From NCBI GenBank assembly GCA_020628265.1, contig JAHDFG010000043.1, positions 1 through 11,704 on the forward strand: DNA of 11,704 bases. Reading direction: 5' to 3'. The translations under genes and the position numbers were made by a program. This DNA is from Pseudooctadecabacter sp. GTDB lineage: Bacteria; Pseudomonadota; Alphaproteobacteria; Rhodobacterales; Rhodobacteraceae. The notes below the pieces were generated by a model. The model did not search any database. It saw nothing but the letters and a program-made list of their open reading frames with translations, and had not been told where the DNA came from. Below, one piece after another: positions 1 through 7,509 of the stretch. Numbering within the stretch: position 1 is the first letter of the stretch; each line of letters starts with the position of its first letter.

Positions 1-805
1 GGATGTTGACGCCTCCGAGGACGACCATCGTGACAATCTCCAACTCCCACCCCGTGGCGATGGACGGGCGGGTGGATCCAAGACGTGATGTCAGGCAGAT
101 GGCTGCGATGCCGGACATGAGGCCGGTGAGCAAAAACAGGATGAATTTAATGCGGCCCACGCGGATGCCCGAAAACAATGCGCCCGTGGGGTTGTTGCCG
201 ATCGCATAGACCGCGCGGCCAAAGTTGGTCATGTGCAGGATCACGCCGTAGATTACCGCGATGATCGCAAACAGCACGAATTCAAACGAGATCACCCACC
301 AGACATAGCCTTGTCCGAAGAATGCGAAATCAGACGGATAGCCGCGATAGGCCTGATCGCCCAAGATAATGAAACTGATCCCGCGAAACAGCGACATGGT
401 GCCGATTGTCACAACGATGGACGGCAGGCCCAGACCAGTGACAAGAATGCCGTTGAACGCACCACACACCAGTCCTGTGGCCAGCCCGATCAGCACCAGA
501 CCTTCGGTGCCCACGCCCATTTGCACGGCTGCCCCCATCGCCGTGGAGGCCAAAGCAATGATCGACGCCACGGACAAATCGATCTCGCCCGAGATGATCA
601 GCAGCGCCATTGCAAAGGCGATCATCGCCTTTTCGGTGAAGTTGAACGTCGCGTCGCTGAGGTTCCAAGCGTTGAGGAAGTAGGGCGAGGCGAAGGAATT
701 GGCGACAAAGATGCCAATCGCCACAAGCATCAGAAGGCTTTCCCAGCTCTTGAGTTTGCGCTCCAGCGGGGATTGCAGGCGGTCGGGGATGCTGCGCGTG
801 TTCAT
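1..805 (-). CDS. rhaQ: L-rhamnose ABC transporter permease RhaQ (partial, 3' end beyond the window)
   Basis: This is an inner-membrane permease subunit of a RbsC/BPD_transp_2-type sugar ABC importer, predicted to form the rhamnose channel with RhaP. The ATG at 805-803 opens a frame of 268 codons with no stop before the left edge; relatives are about 330 residues, so some 60 are missing. Visible family hallmarks are the GEIDLSVAS segment, the GLPSIVVTIGTMSLFRG segment, the AIGNNPTGALFSGI cytoplasmic loop that contacts the ATPase, and VLGGVNI at the truncated end, with several hydrophobic helices between them. The start overlaps the rhaP stop by 4 bp (ATGA), which suggests translational coupling and supports this start. 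Family assignment is firm. Rhamnose specificity comes from the neighbouring rhaR, rhaD and rhaA genes, and calling it Q rather than P follows the Rhizobium leguminosarum order. Confidence 0.9.
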   Translation of the reverse strand, partial: MNTRSIPDRLQSPLERKLKSWESLLMLVAIGIFVANSFASPYFLNAWNLSDATFNFTEKAMIAFAMALLIISGEIDLSVASIIALASTAMGAAVQMGVGTEGLVLIGLATGLVCGAFNGILVTGLGLPSIVVTIGTMSLFRGISFIILGDQAYRGYPSDFAFFGQGYVWWVISFEFVLFAIIAVIYGVILHMTNFGRAVYAIGNNPTGALFSGIRVGRIKFILFLLTGLMSGIAAICLTSRLGSTRPSIATGWELEIVTMVVLGGVNI

Positions 806-1782
806 GTGGCGTGCTCCGCTTTTTTAAGGATGATGCGGCCCGGCGTGCGGTTGGCCTGGGCGTTCACGATGACGGCGATGATGATCGCCCCGCCGGAAAT
901 GGCCATTTGCGAGAACGGGGAGATATTTACGACTGGCAGTGCGTTGGCGATGATGCCTAGAAACAACGCGCCGAGCAGCGCCCCGAACACGGTGCCGATG
1001 CCTCCCATGATCGACACACCGCCGATGACGCAGGCCGCCACAACGGTCAGTTCAAAGCCGCCGGCGACGTCCACATAGGCCACGGCAAAGCGCGACACCC
1101 AAAGGTAGCCCGTCAGCCCTGCAATGGCGCCCGAGATGGTAAAGGCCCAGAACTGTGTCTTGCCAACGTTGATGCCCGCATAGGTCGCCGCATGGGGGTT
1201 GCCGCCTGCCGCATAAAATGCGCGACCCAACGATGTGCGGGTCATGACAATGCTGAACAGGATCACAGCGGCAATGGCAATCCAGCTGAGGATTGGAAGG
1301 CCCAGCACGTCCGTGCGCGGGACGGACTTGAAGCTGTCCGACATCTCATGGCTGTTCACCCATTTCCCTTCGGTCAAAAGGAATATGATGCCGCGGAAAA
1401 TGGTCATGGTACCGAGCGTCACCACAATCGGCGGTATCGCCAGTTTCCATACCAGAATACCGTTGAACATGCCCAACAAGGTGCCAAAGCCGATGGCGAT
1501 CAGCACGATAAAAATCACCGGCAGGCCGGGGGCCGCGATGTTGATCAGTGAAACGACCATCCCTGTCAGCGCCAGATTTGCCGCTACAGAGAGATCAATA
1601 CACTTCGTCAGGATCACGATCATCTGACCAATGGCCAAGAGGATTAGCGGTGAGGTGTCGTTGAAGACGTTCAGCAGGTTGGACGGTGCGACGAAAGCTG
1701 GAAATCGCCATGCGATGATGCCCAAGAGGATCGCAATTGCCAGCATCAACAATGCTTCACGAGAGGCGAGGAGTTTGGTCAT
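802..1782 (-). CDS. rhaP: L-rhamnose ABC transporter permease RhaP
   Basis: A 326-residue inner-membrane permease of the RbsC/BPD_transp_2 family, the first of two permeases of the rhamnose importer. It is hydrophobic throughout, with about eight to ten likely transmembrane helices. Family signatures are CIDLSVAANLALTG around residues 60-75, IPPIVVTLGTMTIFRG, the AAGGNPHAATYAGI loop, and a glycine-rich GGVSIMGGIGTVFGALLGA stretch near residue 255. The length is complete for the family. Its ATG at 1782-1780 overlaps the rhaT stop by 4 bp, and its own stop overlaps the rhaQ start in the same way, so rhaT, rhaP and rhaQ form a tightly coupled unit. Two distinct permease genes suggest a heterodimeric channel. 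Sequence alone does not fix the substrate; rhamnose is inferred from the operon. Confidence 0.93.
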   Translation of the reverse strand: MTKLLASREALLMLAIAILLGIIAWRFPAFVAPSNLLNVFNDTSPLILLAIGQMIVILTKCIDLSVAANLALTGMVVSLINIAAPGLPVIFIVLIAIGFGTLLGMFNGILVWKLAIPPIVVTLGTMTIFRGIIFLLTEGKWVNSHEMSDSFKSVPRTDVLGLPILSWIAIAAVILFSIVMTRTSLGRAFYAAGGNPHAATYAGINVGKTQFWAFTISGAIAGLTGYLWVSRFAVAYVDVAGGFELTVVAACVIGGVSIMGGIGTVFGALLGALFLGIIANALPVVNISPFSQMAISGGAIIIAVIVNAQANRTPGRIILKKAEHAT

Positions 1783-3302
1783 GCGTGGGTCTCCGTGATA
1801 CCTGCGGCGTGGCTGACCAACACTTCAGGACTGATGTCTTCGCGGCTCAATTCGGCGGCAATCCGGCCTTCTCGCATAATGATCACACGATCCGACATGC
1901 CGACGATTTCAGGGATTTCAGAGCTCACCATAATGACGGCCAACCCTTGCGCGGCCAGCTCGGCCATGAATTCGTGAACGGCTGCTTTTGATCCGATGTC
2001 GATGCCCTTTGTGGGCTCATCAAGGATGATCACCTTGGGCTCCGTGGCCAACCATTTGGCGATGACGACCTTTTGCTGGTTGCCGCCAGACAAGCTGCCA
2101 ACGTGGGTATCTAACGAAGCCGCACGCAGATCCAGACGTTCGGTGTATTCCCGCGCCAATTTGAACTCTTCTGCCATTTTCAGAAATCCCTTGCGGGAGG
2201 TCTGTTTAAGGGACGGCAGGGTCACGTTCTGGAAAATCGGCAGATCGACAATCGCGCCCTGTTTGCCGCGGTCTTCGGGGACATAGACGATGCCATGGGC
2301 CACCGCATCGGCGGGGGAGTTGATCGTGGCCTCGGCCCCGTCCACACGCACCGATCCGGCCGATGGTTTCGTTGTGCCGAACAGCGCCTGCATGAACTCC
2401 GAGCGGCCCGCGCCCACGAGGCCATAGAAGCCGAGGATTTCGCCACGTTTGAGGGTGAAGCCGATGTCGGCAAATTCGGTGGGGTGGTCGTAGCCTTCGA
2501 CAGTCAGGACCTCTTCGCCCAGATTACGGTCGCGTTCGGGGAAGATTTGGCTGACATCGCGGCCGACCATCATCTTGACCAGCTCGGCCTCGCTCACGTC
2601 GGCAATGGCACCGTCGCCAACCATCTGGCCATCGCGGAAGACGGTGTAGTTATCGGCGATGCGGAAAATCTCATCGAATTTGTGGCTGATGAAGAGGATC
2701 GCTTTGCCCTGCGCCTTTAGCCCATCGACGAGCTCGTACAGCTCTTCGATCTCAGCGTGGCTGAGGGCTGCGGTGGGTTCGTCCATGATTACGACGCGCG
2801 CGTCCACGGATAGGGCGCGGGAGATGGCGACAAGGTGTTTGTTGGCGGTGCCAAGTTCCTTGAGGATCGTGCCCGGGTCGATCTTTGCGCCCAGTCCGTC
2901 CAGGATTTCTTGTGCGGACTTGTGCATGGCTACGGTGTCGATGAGTCCGAACCGGCCTTTGGGCGCATGACCAAGAAAGATGTTTTCGGCAACGCTAAGC
3001 TCGTCAAACAGCACTGTTTCCTGATGGATCGCTGTGACGCCGGCTTTTTCGGCGGATTGCGGGGTAGGGAAACGAAGCGATTTGCCATCGACACGGATCT
3101 CACCACCGTCAGGCTGGTAGATGCCGGTCAGGGTCTTGACGACGGTTGACTTGCCAGCGCCGTTTTCTCCTACGAGGGCAGTGACTTTGCCCGCATACAG
3201 ATCAAGAGAGACCTCGGACAGCGCACGCACCCCTGGAAAGGTCTTGGTCACCTTAGACAGGGACAGAACGGGGGTGTCAGATGGGGACACGTCGGGCCTC
3301 AT
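1779..3302 (-). CDS. rhaT: L-rhamnose ABC transporter ATP-binding protein RhaT (two fused nucleotide-binding domains)
   Basis: This is the cytoplasmic energising subunit of the rhamnose importer, a 507-residue RbsA/MglA-type protein with two ABC cassettes. The first cassette has a canonical Walker A, GENGAGKST, at residues 45-53 and Walker B VVIMDEPTAAL; its signature region reads LGTANKH (about 150-156), far from the usual LSGGQ. The second has the degenerate P-loop GLVGAGRSE typical of this class, with a canonical LSGGNQQ signature and Walker B VIILDEPTKGID. I chose the ATG at 3302-3300; a TTG two codons upstream is also in frame, and neither has a clear Shine-Dalgarno sequence. It follows rhaS after a 72-nt gap containing a hairpin and overlaps rhaP by 4 bp. 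The name follows Rhizobium usage; E. coli RhaT is an unrelated rhamnose-proton symporter. Confidence 0.93.
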   Translation of the reverse strand: MRPDVSPSDTPVLSLSKVTKTFPGVRALSEVSLDLYAGKVTALVGENGAGKSTVVKTLTGIYQPDGGEIRVDGKSLRFPTPQSAEKAGVTAIHQETVLFDELSVAENIFLGHAPKGRFGLIDTVAMHKSAQEILDGLGAKIDPGTILKELGTANKHLVAISRALSVDARVVIMDEPTAALSHAEIEELYELVDGLKAQGKAILFISHKFDEIFRIADNYTVFRDGQMVGDGAIADVSEAELVKMMVGRDVSQIFPERDRNLGEEVLTVEGYDHPTEFADIGFTLKRGEILGFYGLVGAGRSEFMQALFGTTKPSAGSVRVDGAEATINSPADAVAHGIVYVPEDRGKQGAIVDLPIFQNVTLPSLKQTSRKGFLKMAEEFKLAREYTERLDLRAASLDTHVGSLSGGNQQKVVIAKWLATEPKVIILDEPTKGIDIGSKAAVHEFMAELAAQGLAVIMVSSEIPEIVGMSDRVIIMREGRIAAELSREDISPEVLVSHAAGITETHA

Positions 3303-3337
3303 TTGCAAATCAGATATTCGGATTTTGGGAGTAGGTT

Positions 3338-3366
3338 GGTCTGGCGCGGATCATCCGCGCCAGACC
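3338..3366 (-). other. Intercistronic hairpin between rhaS and rhaT
   Basis: A perfect inverted repeat with 14-bp arms, GGTCTGGCGCGGAT (3338-3351) and ATCCGCGCCAGACC (3353-3366), separated by one base. In RNA the innermost pairs would open into a small loop, leaving a very stable GC-rich stem. It starts 8 nt downstream of the rhaS stop codon on the transcribed strand. No U-tract follows, so it is not a standard Rho-independent terminator. By analogy with other binding-protein-dependent transporter operons, it probably protects the rhaS mRNA 3' end or reduces read-through, so that binding protein is made in excess of the membrane subunits. The structure is seen directly; the role is inferred. 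Confidence 0.7.
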
Positions 3367-3374
3367 GGATCACA

Positions 3375-4367
3375 TCAGAAGATGTCTTTGAAATCGTCGA
3401 TGTTGGAGCTGTCATAGGTGAACGGGTCGGCCATCGCGGCGCTGCCCGTTTCATCCAGCGTGACAGAGCCCATCCGGCCCATCGGAATCTCGCCACTTGG
3501 GTCAGTTCCGGTGGCCAAGGAGTGGGCAATCATTGTCGCCGAGTAGCCCAGATCGATGGGGTTCCAGATGGCGAAGCTTTTGGTCGCGCCACTTTCCACG
3601 CAGCCAGCCATTTCCGACGGAAGACCAAGGCCGGTGACGTTGATCTCACCGATCTTGCCAGCGTCGGAGACTGCCTGACATGCCGCGAGGATGCCAACGG
3701 TCGTTGGGGCGATGATCGCTTGCAGATCCGGATAGGTTTGCATCAGGCCCTGCGCTTCGCGGTAGGACTTGTCCGACAGGTCGTCACCGTAGACCGTGGC
3801 GACCAGATCAATGCCAGGATAGTTCGGCAGAACCTCTTCGGCGGCCGCGATCCATGCGTTCTGGTTGGTCGACGTGGTCGTGGCCGACAGGATCGCCACT
3901 TCACCGCCGTCAGGCATATGGTCTGCGGCCAGCTTCAGGATCGTGTTGCCGATCAGCGGGGTAGACGAGGGGTTCAGGTGCATCATGCGGCCTTCTTCGG
4001 CCACGCCGGAATCCCAGCTGATGACCGTGATGCCGCGGTCCATAGCGCGCTTGAGGGCTGGCACGACCGCATCGGGGTCATTGGCGGAAATGGCAATCGC
4101 ATCGACGCCTTGCGCGATCAGGCTGTTGATCACTTCGATCTGGCCTTCGGCGGTGGTGTCGGTCGGGCCGGTGTAGATGATCTCCACGCCGCCAAGCTCG
4201 GCTGCGGCTTCCTCGGCGCCTTCGGCGGCTGCTTCAAAGAAGCCGATGCCAAGGGCCTTGACCACAAGCGCAATGCGCATGTCGTCCTGCGCCATGGCCG
4301 TGGTGCCCATCATGCCAGCAGCCATGCTGAGGCCTGCGACAAGTGAAGTAAAAGTACGACGTTTCAT
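3375..4367 (-). CDS. rhaS: L-rhamnose periplasmic substrate-binding protein RhaS
   Basis: A 330-residue periplasmic binding protein of the ribose-binding/LacI-like sugar-binding fold (Peripla_BP_4), delivering rhamnose to RhaTPQ. The N-terminus is a signal peptide: basic MKRR, a hydrophobic core and an AMA-QDD cleavage site after residue 26. The RRTF sequence in the n-region loosely resembles a Tat motif, but an ordinary Sec signal fits equally well. Domain 1 follows with VVKALGIGFFEAAAEGAEEAA and a TDTTAEGQIEVINSLIAQG segment typical of the family, then VISWDSGV in the ligand cleft region. A strong Shine-Dalgarno (GGGAGG on the transcribed strand, 4375-4380) lies 7 nt before the ATG. It is second in the operon, 39 nt after rhaR. 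The name is Rhizobium usage; E. coli RhaS is an unrelated AraC-type activator. Confidence 0.93.
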   Translation of the reverse strand: MKRRTFTSLVAGLSMAAGMMGTTAMAQDDMRIALVVKALGIGFFEAAAEGAEEAAAELGGVEIIYTGPTDTTAEGQIEVINSLIAQGVDAIAISANDPDAVVPALKRAMDRGITVISWDSGVAEEGRMMHLNPSSTPLIGNTILKLAADHMPDGGEVAILSATTTSTNQNAWIAAAEEVLPNYPGIDLVATVYGDDLSDKSYREAQGLMQTYPDLQAIIAPTTVGILAACQAVSDAGKIGEINVTGLGLPSEMAGCVESGATKSFAIWNPIDLGYSATMIAHSLATGTDPSGEIPMGRMGSVTLDETGSAAMADPFTYDSSNIDDFKDIF

Positions 4368-4406
4368 TTTGGTTCCTCCCTGAAAGTCACGTCTTGTTAT
4401 GGGCGG

Positions 4407-5213
4407 TTAAGAGGCCGCCTCATCCTCGGCCTGTCCGGCGCCTGTGTCGGCGACGATCAGGGTAATTTCTGCGGCTTCCAGCATGGCCGCTGCTTTGTCC
4501 GTGATCCGGTCATCGGTGATGACCGTGTCGATCCGAGACAACGGGCACAGCACCAGACTGGAGCGTTGTTCGAATTTGGAGCTGTCCACGAGGACCACCA
4601 ACTCGTCCGCCTGACCGATCAGCTTTTGTTCGGCCTGGATGAGGAGCGGGTCCGCCTCCATCAGGCCCAGTGGCCCGACGCCTTGCGCGCCCATAAACAT
4701 GCGGCGGGCGTAGAAGTTGCGGGTCACATCATTGTCGAAGGGCGACAGGATGATGTTCTGTTCGCGGTAGATCGCGCCGCCCGAGAGCATGATGGTGTTT
4801 TTGGAATGCTTCAGTAGGTGCTCTGCGATGGGAAAGCTGTTGGTGAACACCTGACAGCGGCGTGACGCCAGCGGATGCACCATCTGAAACGTCGTGGTCC
4901 CGCCATTGATGATGATTGGGTCACCATCTTCGCATAGCTCCACGGCGGCGCGGGCAATCGCGCGTTTCTCGGGGCTGTGTAGCGTTTCGTTAACAGCGAA
5001 GGGCCGTCCTGCAAGACCAACAAACTGCGGCGGCGTAATTGCTTCCGCGCCGCCACGGACGCGACGCAGCTTCTTTTGCATGTGAAGACTTGCGATGTCG
5101 CGGCGGATCGTGGCCTCTGACGCACCGGTCAGTCCGCAGAGGTCGCCGACAGTGACGACAGGTCTGTCCTGTACGGCAGATAGAATAATCCTGTGGCGTT
5201 CAGTCTCGTGCAT
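4407..5213 (-). CDS. rhaR: DeoR-family transcriptional repressor of the rhamnose locus, RhaR
   Basis: A 268-residue cytoplasmic regulator of the DeoR family. Residues about 18-57 form the N-terminal winged helix-turn-helix, with recognition segment SEATIRRDIASL and the family wing RRVRGGA. Residues about 80-245 are the DeoRC sugar-phosphate sensor domain, with NGGTTT at 103-108, a TNSFPIAEHLL stretch and VDSSKF near the end. This domain normally binds a phosphorylated sugar inducer, here perhaps a rhamnulose phosphate (inference). In Rhizobium leguminosarum the DeoR-type RhaR represses both rhamnose transcripts. A Shine-Dalgarno GGAGG (complement of 5219-5223) sits 5 nt before the ATG. The gene is first in the leftward operon and divergent from rhaD, facing the large palindrome at 5255-5327. 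It is unrelated to E. coli RhaR, an AraC-family protein. Confidence 0.92.
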   Translation of the reverse strand: MHETERHRIILSAVQDRPVVTVGDLCGLTGASEATIRRDIASLHMQKKLRRVRGGAEAITPPQFVGLAGRPFAVNETLHSPEKRAIARAAVELCEDGDPIIINGGTTTFQMVHPLASRRCQVFTNSFPIAEHLLKHSKNTIMLSGGAIYREQNIILSPFDNDVTRNFYARRMFMGAQGVGPLGLMEADPLLIQAEQKLIGQADELVVLVDSSKFEQRSSLVLCPLSRIDTVITDDRITDKAAAMLEAAEITLIVADTGAGQAEDEAAS

Positions 5214-5231
5214 TTCGTCCTCCCGCTTTCA

Positions 5232-5260
5232 AGGTTGTTCAGATTCGGGGTACCTGTCAA
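5232..5260 (-). promoter_or_regulatory. Candidate sigma70 promoter of the rhaRSTPQ operon
   Basis: On the minus strand a perfect TTGACA (5260-5255) is followed by 17 nt and a weak -10 candidate, CAACCT (5237-5232), which keeps the A at position 2 and the T at position 6. The -35 lies within the outer left arm of the rha palindrome, so a bound repressor would block it. The implied start near 5225 leaves only about 11 nt before the rhaR ATG, which is short and lowers confidence. Confidence 0.35.
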
Positions 5261-5327
5261 TCATTTTCAATCAAAAACAATCATTCTGCGTTGCAGCATG
5301 ATTGTTTTTGACTGTTTTTGATTGACA
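5255..5327. promoter_or_regulatory. Large concentric palindrome, probable RhaR operator
   Basis: Three inverted repeats share one centre at 5291. The outer pair is TGTCAATCA (5255-5263) with TGATTGACA (5319-5327). The middle pair is TCAAAAACAATCAT (5271-5284) with ATGATTGTTTTTGA (5298-5311). The inner pair is CTGC (5286-5289) with GCAG (5293-5296). The unit TGTTTTTGA also repeats directly on the right side (5303-5311 and 5313-5321), 10 bp apart, that is one helical turn. DeoR-family repressors commonly bind AT-rich repeated half-sites of this kind and oligomerise. The location between divergent rhaR and rhaD, covering both candidate -35 elements, makes it the best candidate operator for the locus. 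Confidence 0.75.
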
Positions 5328-5350
5328 ACATACCGTTGTATACGCAGCCT
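5322..5350 (+). promoter_or_regulatory. Candidate sigma70 promoter of the rhaDA operon
   Basis: A perfect TTGACA (5322-5327) is followed by a 17-nt spacer and a weak -10 candidate, CAGCCT (5345-5350). The -10 keeps only the conserved A at position 2 and T at position 6. The -35 is part of the outer right arm of the palindrome. The implied start near 5357 gives a leader of about 40 nt ahead of the rhaD Shine-Dalgarno sequence. The weak -10 leaves the exact start uncertain. Confidence 0.45.
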
Positions 5351-5397
5351 AGAACCATATTGAGAGGGCGCGATCATGTGTCCGCAGGGAGGAAAAG

Positions 5398-7500
5398 ATG
5401 TTGAAAACCGCTGAAAAGCAGTTGCTTGAAAACCGTTGGTCCGAGGCCGACGCCGCTGGAATGAGCGAATCGGAGTTGCTGCTGTACCGGTCCAACATTC
5501 TGGGTTCCGACAAGCGCGTGACCAATTACGGCGGCGGAAATACATCGGCCAAAGTGATGGAAACAGACCCTTTGACCGGTGATCAGGCGGAAGTTTTGTG
5601 GGTCAAGGGATCGGGCGGCGACATCGGCTCGATCAAGATGGACGGCTTTTCGACTCTGTATATGGACAAGCTTCGTGCACTGAAGGGTCTTTATCGCGGG
5701 GTCGAGTTCGAAGACGAAATGGTGGGGTATCTCCCGCATTGCACGTTCAACTTGAACCCTCGCGCGGCCTCTATTGATACGCCCCTGCACGCCTATGTGC
5801 CGCGTACCCATGTCGATCACGTCCATGCGGATGCGATTATCGCTATTGCCGCGTCGGCCAACTCTGAAGAGCTGACAAAACGTGTGTTCGGTGACCGGAT
5901 CGGTTGGCTGCCTTGGAAAAAACCGGGCTATGAATTGGGTCTTTGGTTGGAAAAATTCTGCCTAGAAAACCCCGACGCTGACGGCGTGGTTTTGGCCAGT
6001 CATGGGCTGTTCACATGGGGCGACACGGCCAAGGAATGTTATGACACCACCATTGAGGTGATCAACGTGGCGACCGAATGGCTGGCCGCCGAAAGCGAGG
6101 GTAAACCGGCCTTCGGTGGTGCAAAGCACGAAAGTCTGGACCCCGCCGCCCGCCGTGCGGTCGCCGCCCGTTTGATGCCTGCCATCCGCGGGTTCGTCAG
6201 CGGCAACCAGCATATGGTTGGTCATTTCAACGACAGCGATGCGGTGCTGGAGTTTGTGAACTCTCAGAATATGGAACCGCTCGCAGCGCTCGGGACCTCT
6301 TGTCCCGACCATTTCCTGCGCACGAAAATCCGGCCCCTCGTGATCGATTTCGATCCGGCCAAGAATAACATCGATGCGGTGCTTGAGGGGCTGCCCAAGC
6401 AAATCGCTGACTATCGCGACGACTACGCCGCCTATTACGAGCGCTGCAAGCACGACAACAGTCCCGCCCTGCGCGACCCGAACGCAGTGGTCTATCTGGT
6501 CCCAGGTGTCGGAATGATCACCTTTGCCAAAGACAAAGCAACGGCACGGATCAGCGGCGAATTCTACGTAAACGCGATCAACGTGATGCGCGGCGCGTCC
6601 GCCGTCAGTGAATATCAGGGCCTGCCAGAGCAGGAAGCCTTCGACATCGAATACTGGCTTCTGGAAGAGGCCAAATTGCAGCGCATGCCCAAGCCCAAGG
6701 CACTGGCGGGCCGTGTGGCGCTGGTGACTGGCGGAGCAGGCGGCATCGGTTCAGCGACCGCAGAACGCTACCTGCGGGAAGGCGCCTGCGTGATGCTTGC
6801 CGATATCAACGACGAAGCGCTGGCCTCAACCTTGGACAACCTCACATCGCGCTTCGGTACAGATGTGGTCCGACAGGTCAACATGAACGTCACTGATGAG
6901 GACGCCGTGGTCTCTGCCTACGCGGACCTCGCCGTTGAATTCGGCGGCGTTGACATTTTGGTCTCGAACGCGGGGATCGCGTCTTCGGCACCGGTCGAGG
7001 ACACCTCGCTGGAGCTGTGGAACAAGAACATGGATATCCTCAGCACCGGCTATTTCCTCGTCAGCCGCGAGGCTTTCAAGGTCATGCGCGTGCAGGACAT
7101 GGGCGGGGCGATCATCTTTGTTGCGTCCAAGAATGGGCTGGCGGCTTCGCCCAATGCGTCCGCCTATTGCACCGCGAAGGCGTCCGAAATCCACCTCGCC
7201 CGCTGTCTGGCGCTGGAAGGCGCGGAAGCCGGAATTCGTGTCAACGTCGTGAACCCCGATGCGGTGCTGCGTGGGTCCAAGATCTGGGAAGGCGATTGGC
7301 TGGAACAGCGCGCGGGCACCTACGGGACCGACAAAGACGGGTTGGAAGAGATGTATCGCCAACGGTCCATGCTTAAGCGTTCGGTTCTGCCCGAAGATAT
7401 CGCAGAGGCGGCCTATTTCTTTGCCGCTGATACGTCGGCCAAATCCACAGGAAATATCATCAACGTGGACGCGGGCAACGTTCAGGCGTTTACGCGGTAG
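5398..7500 (+). CDS. rhaD: Bifunctional L-rhamnulose-1-phosphate aldolase / short-chain alcohol dehydrogenase RhaD
   Basis: A 700-residue cytoplasmic fusion enzyme. The N-terminal class II aldolase/adducin domain (about 20-400) has the phosphate-site motif GGGNTS at 45-50 and candidate zinc histidines H141 and H143 (in THVDHVHAD) and H202 (in ASHGLF). It would cleave L-rhamnulose-1-phosphate to DHAP and L-lactaldehyde. The C-terminal SDR domain (about 435-700) has the nucleotide-binding motif TGGAGGIG at 444-451, NAG at 524-526, and catalytic S577, Y590 and K594 with the classic YxxxK spacing; it probably acts on lactaldehyde. The length matches the known fused family of Rhizobium and Bacillus. 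GGGAGG (5387-5392) lies 5 nt before the ATG. It leads the rhaDA transcript, divergent from rhaR and under the shared palindrome. Confidence 0.95.
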   Translation: MLKTAEKQLLENRWSEADAAGMSESELLLYRSNILGSDKRVTNYGGGNTSAKVMETDPLTGDQAEVLWVKGSGGDIGSIKMDGFSTLYMDKLRALKGLYRGVEFEDEMVGYLPHCTFNLNPRAASIDTPLHAYVPRTHVDHVHADAIIAIAASANSEELTKRVFGDRIGWLPWKKPGYELGLWLEKFCLENPDADGVVLASHGLFTWGDTAKECYDTTIEVINVATEWLAAESEGKPAFGGAKHESLDPAARRAVAARLMPAIRGFVSGNQHMVGHFNDSDAVLEFVNSQNMEPLAALGTSCPDHFLRTKIRPLVIDFDPAKNNIDAVLEGLPKQIADYRDDYAAYYERCKHDNSPALRDPNAVVYLVPGVGMITFAKDKATARISGEFYVNAINVMRGASAVSEYQGLPEQEAFDIEYWLLEEAKLQRMPKPKALAGRVALVTGGAGGIGSATAERYLREGACVMLADINDEALASTLDNLTSRFGTDVVRQVNMNVTDEDAVVSAYADLAVEFGGVDILVSNAGIASSAPVEDTSLELWNKNMDILSTGYFLVSREAFKVMRVQDMGGAIIFVASKNGLAASPNASAYCTAKASEIHLARCLALEGAEAGIRVNVVNPDAVLRGSKIWEGDWLEQRAGTYGTDKDGLEEMYRQRSMLKRSVLPEDIAEAAYFFAADTSAKSTGNIINVDAGNVQAFTR

Positions 7501-7509
7501 GGGGCAGAC

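Noticed and set aside
233..1078. 281-codon plus-strand open frame across rhaQ and rhaP
   Set aside because: The composition is that of an antisense frame, and both permeases on the minus strand carry family signatures with overlapping start and stop codons.
3303..3308. TTG start two codons upstream of the chosen rhaT ATG
   Set aside because: An ATG lies two codons downstream, and neither start has a better Shine-Dalgarno, so the ATG at 3302 is simpler.
3303..4346. Long open frame (347 codons) on the plus strand opposite rhaS
   Set aside because: It is antisense to a clear binding-protein gene, its product is rich in His, Arg, Asp and Gly with no recognisable domain, and it reflects high-GC codon bias on the other strand.
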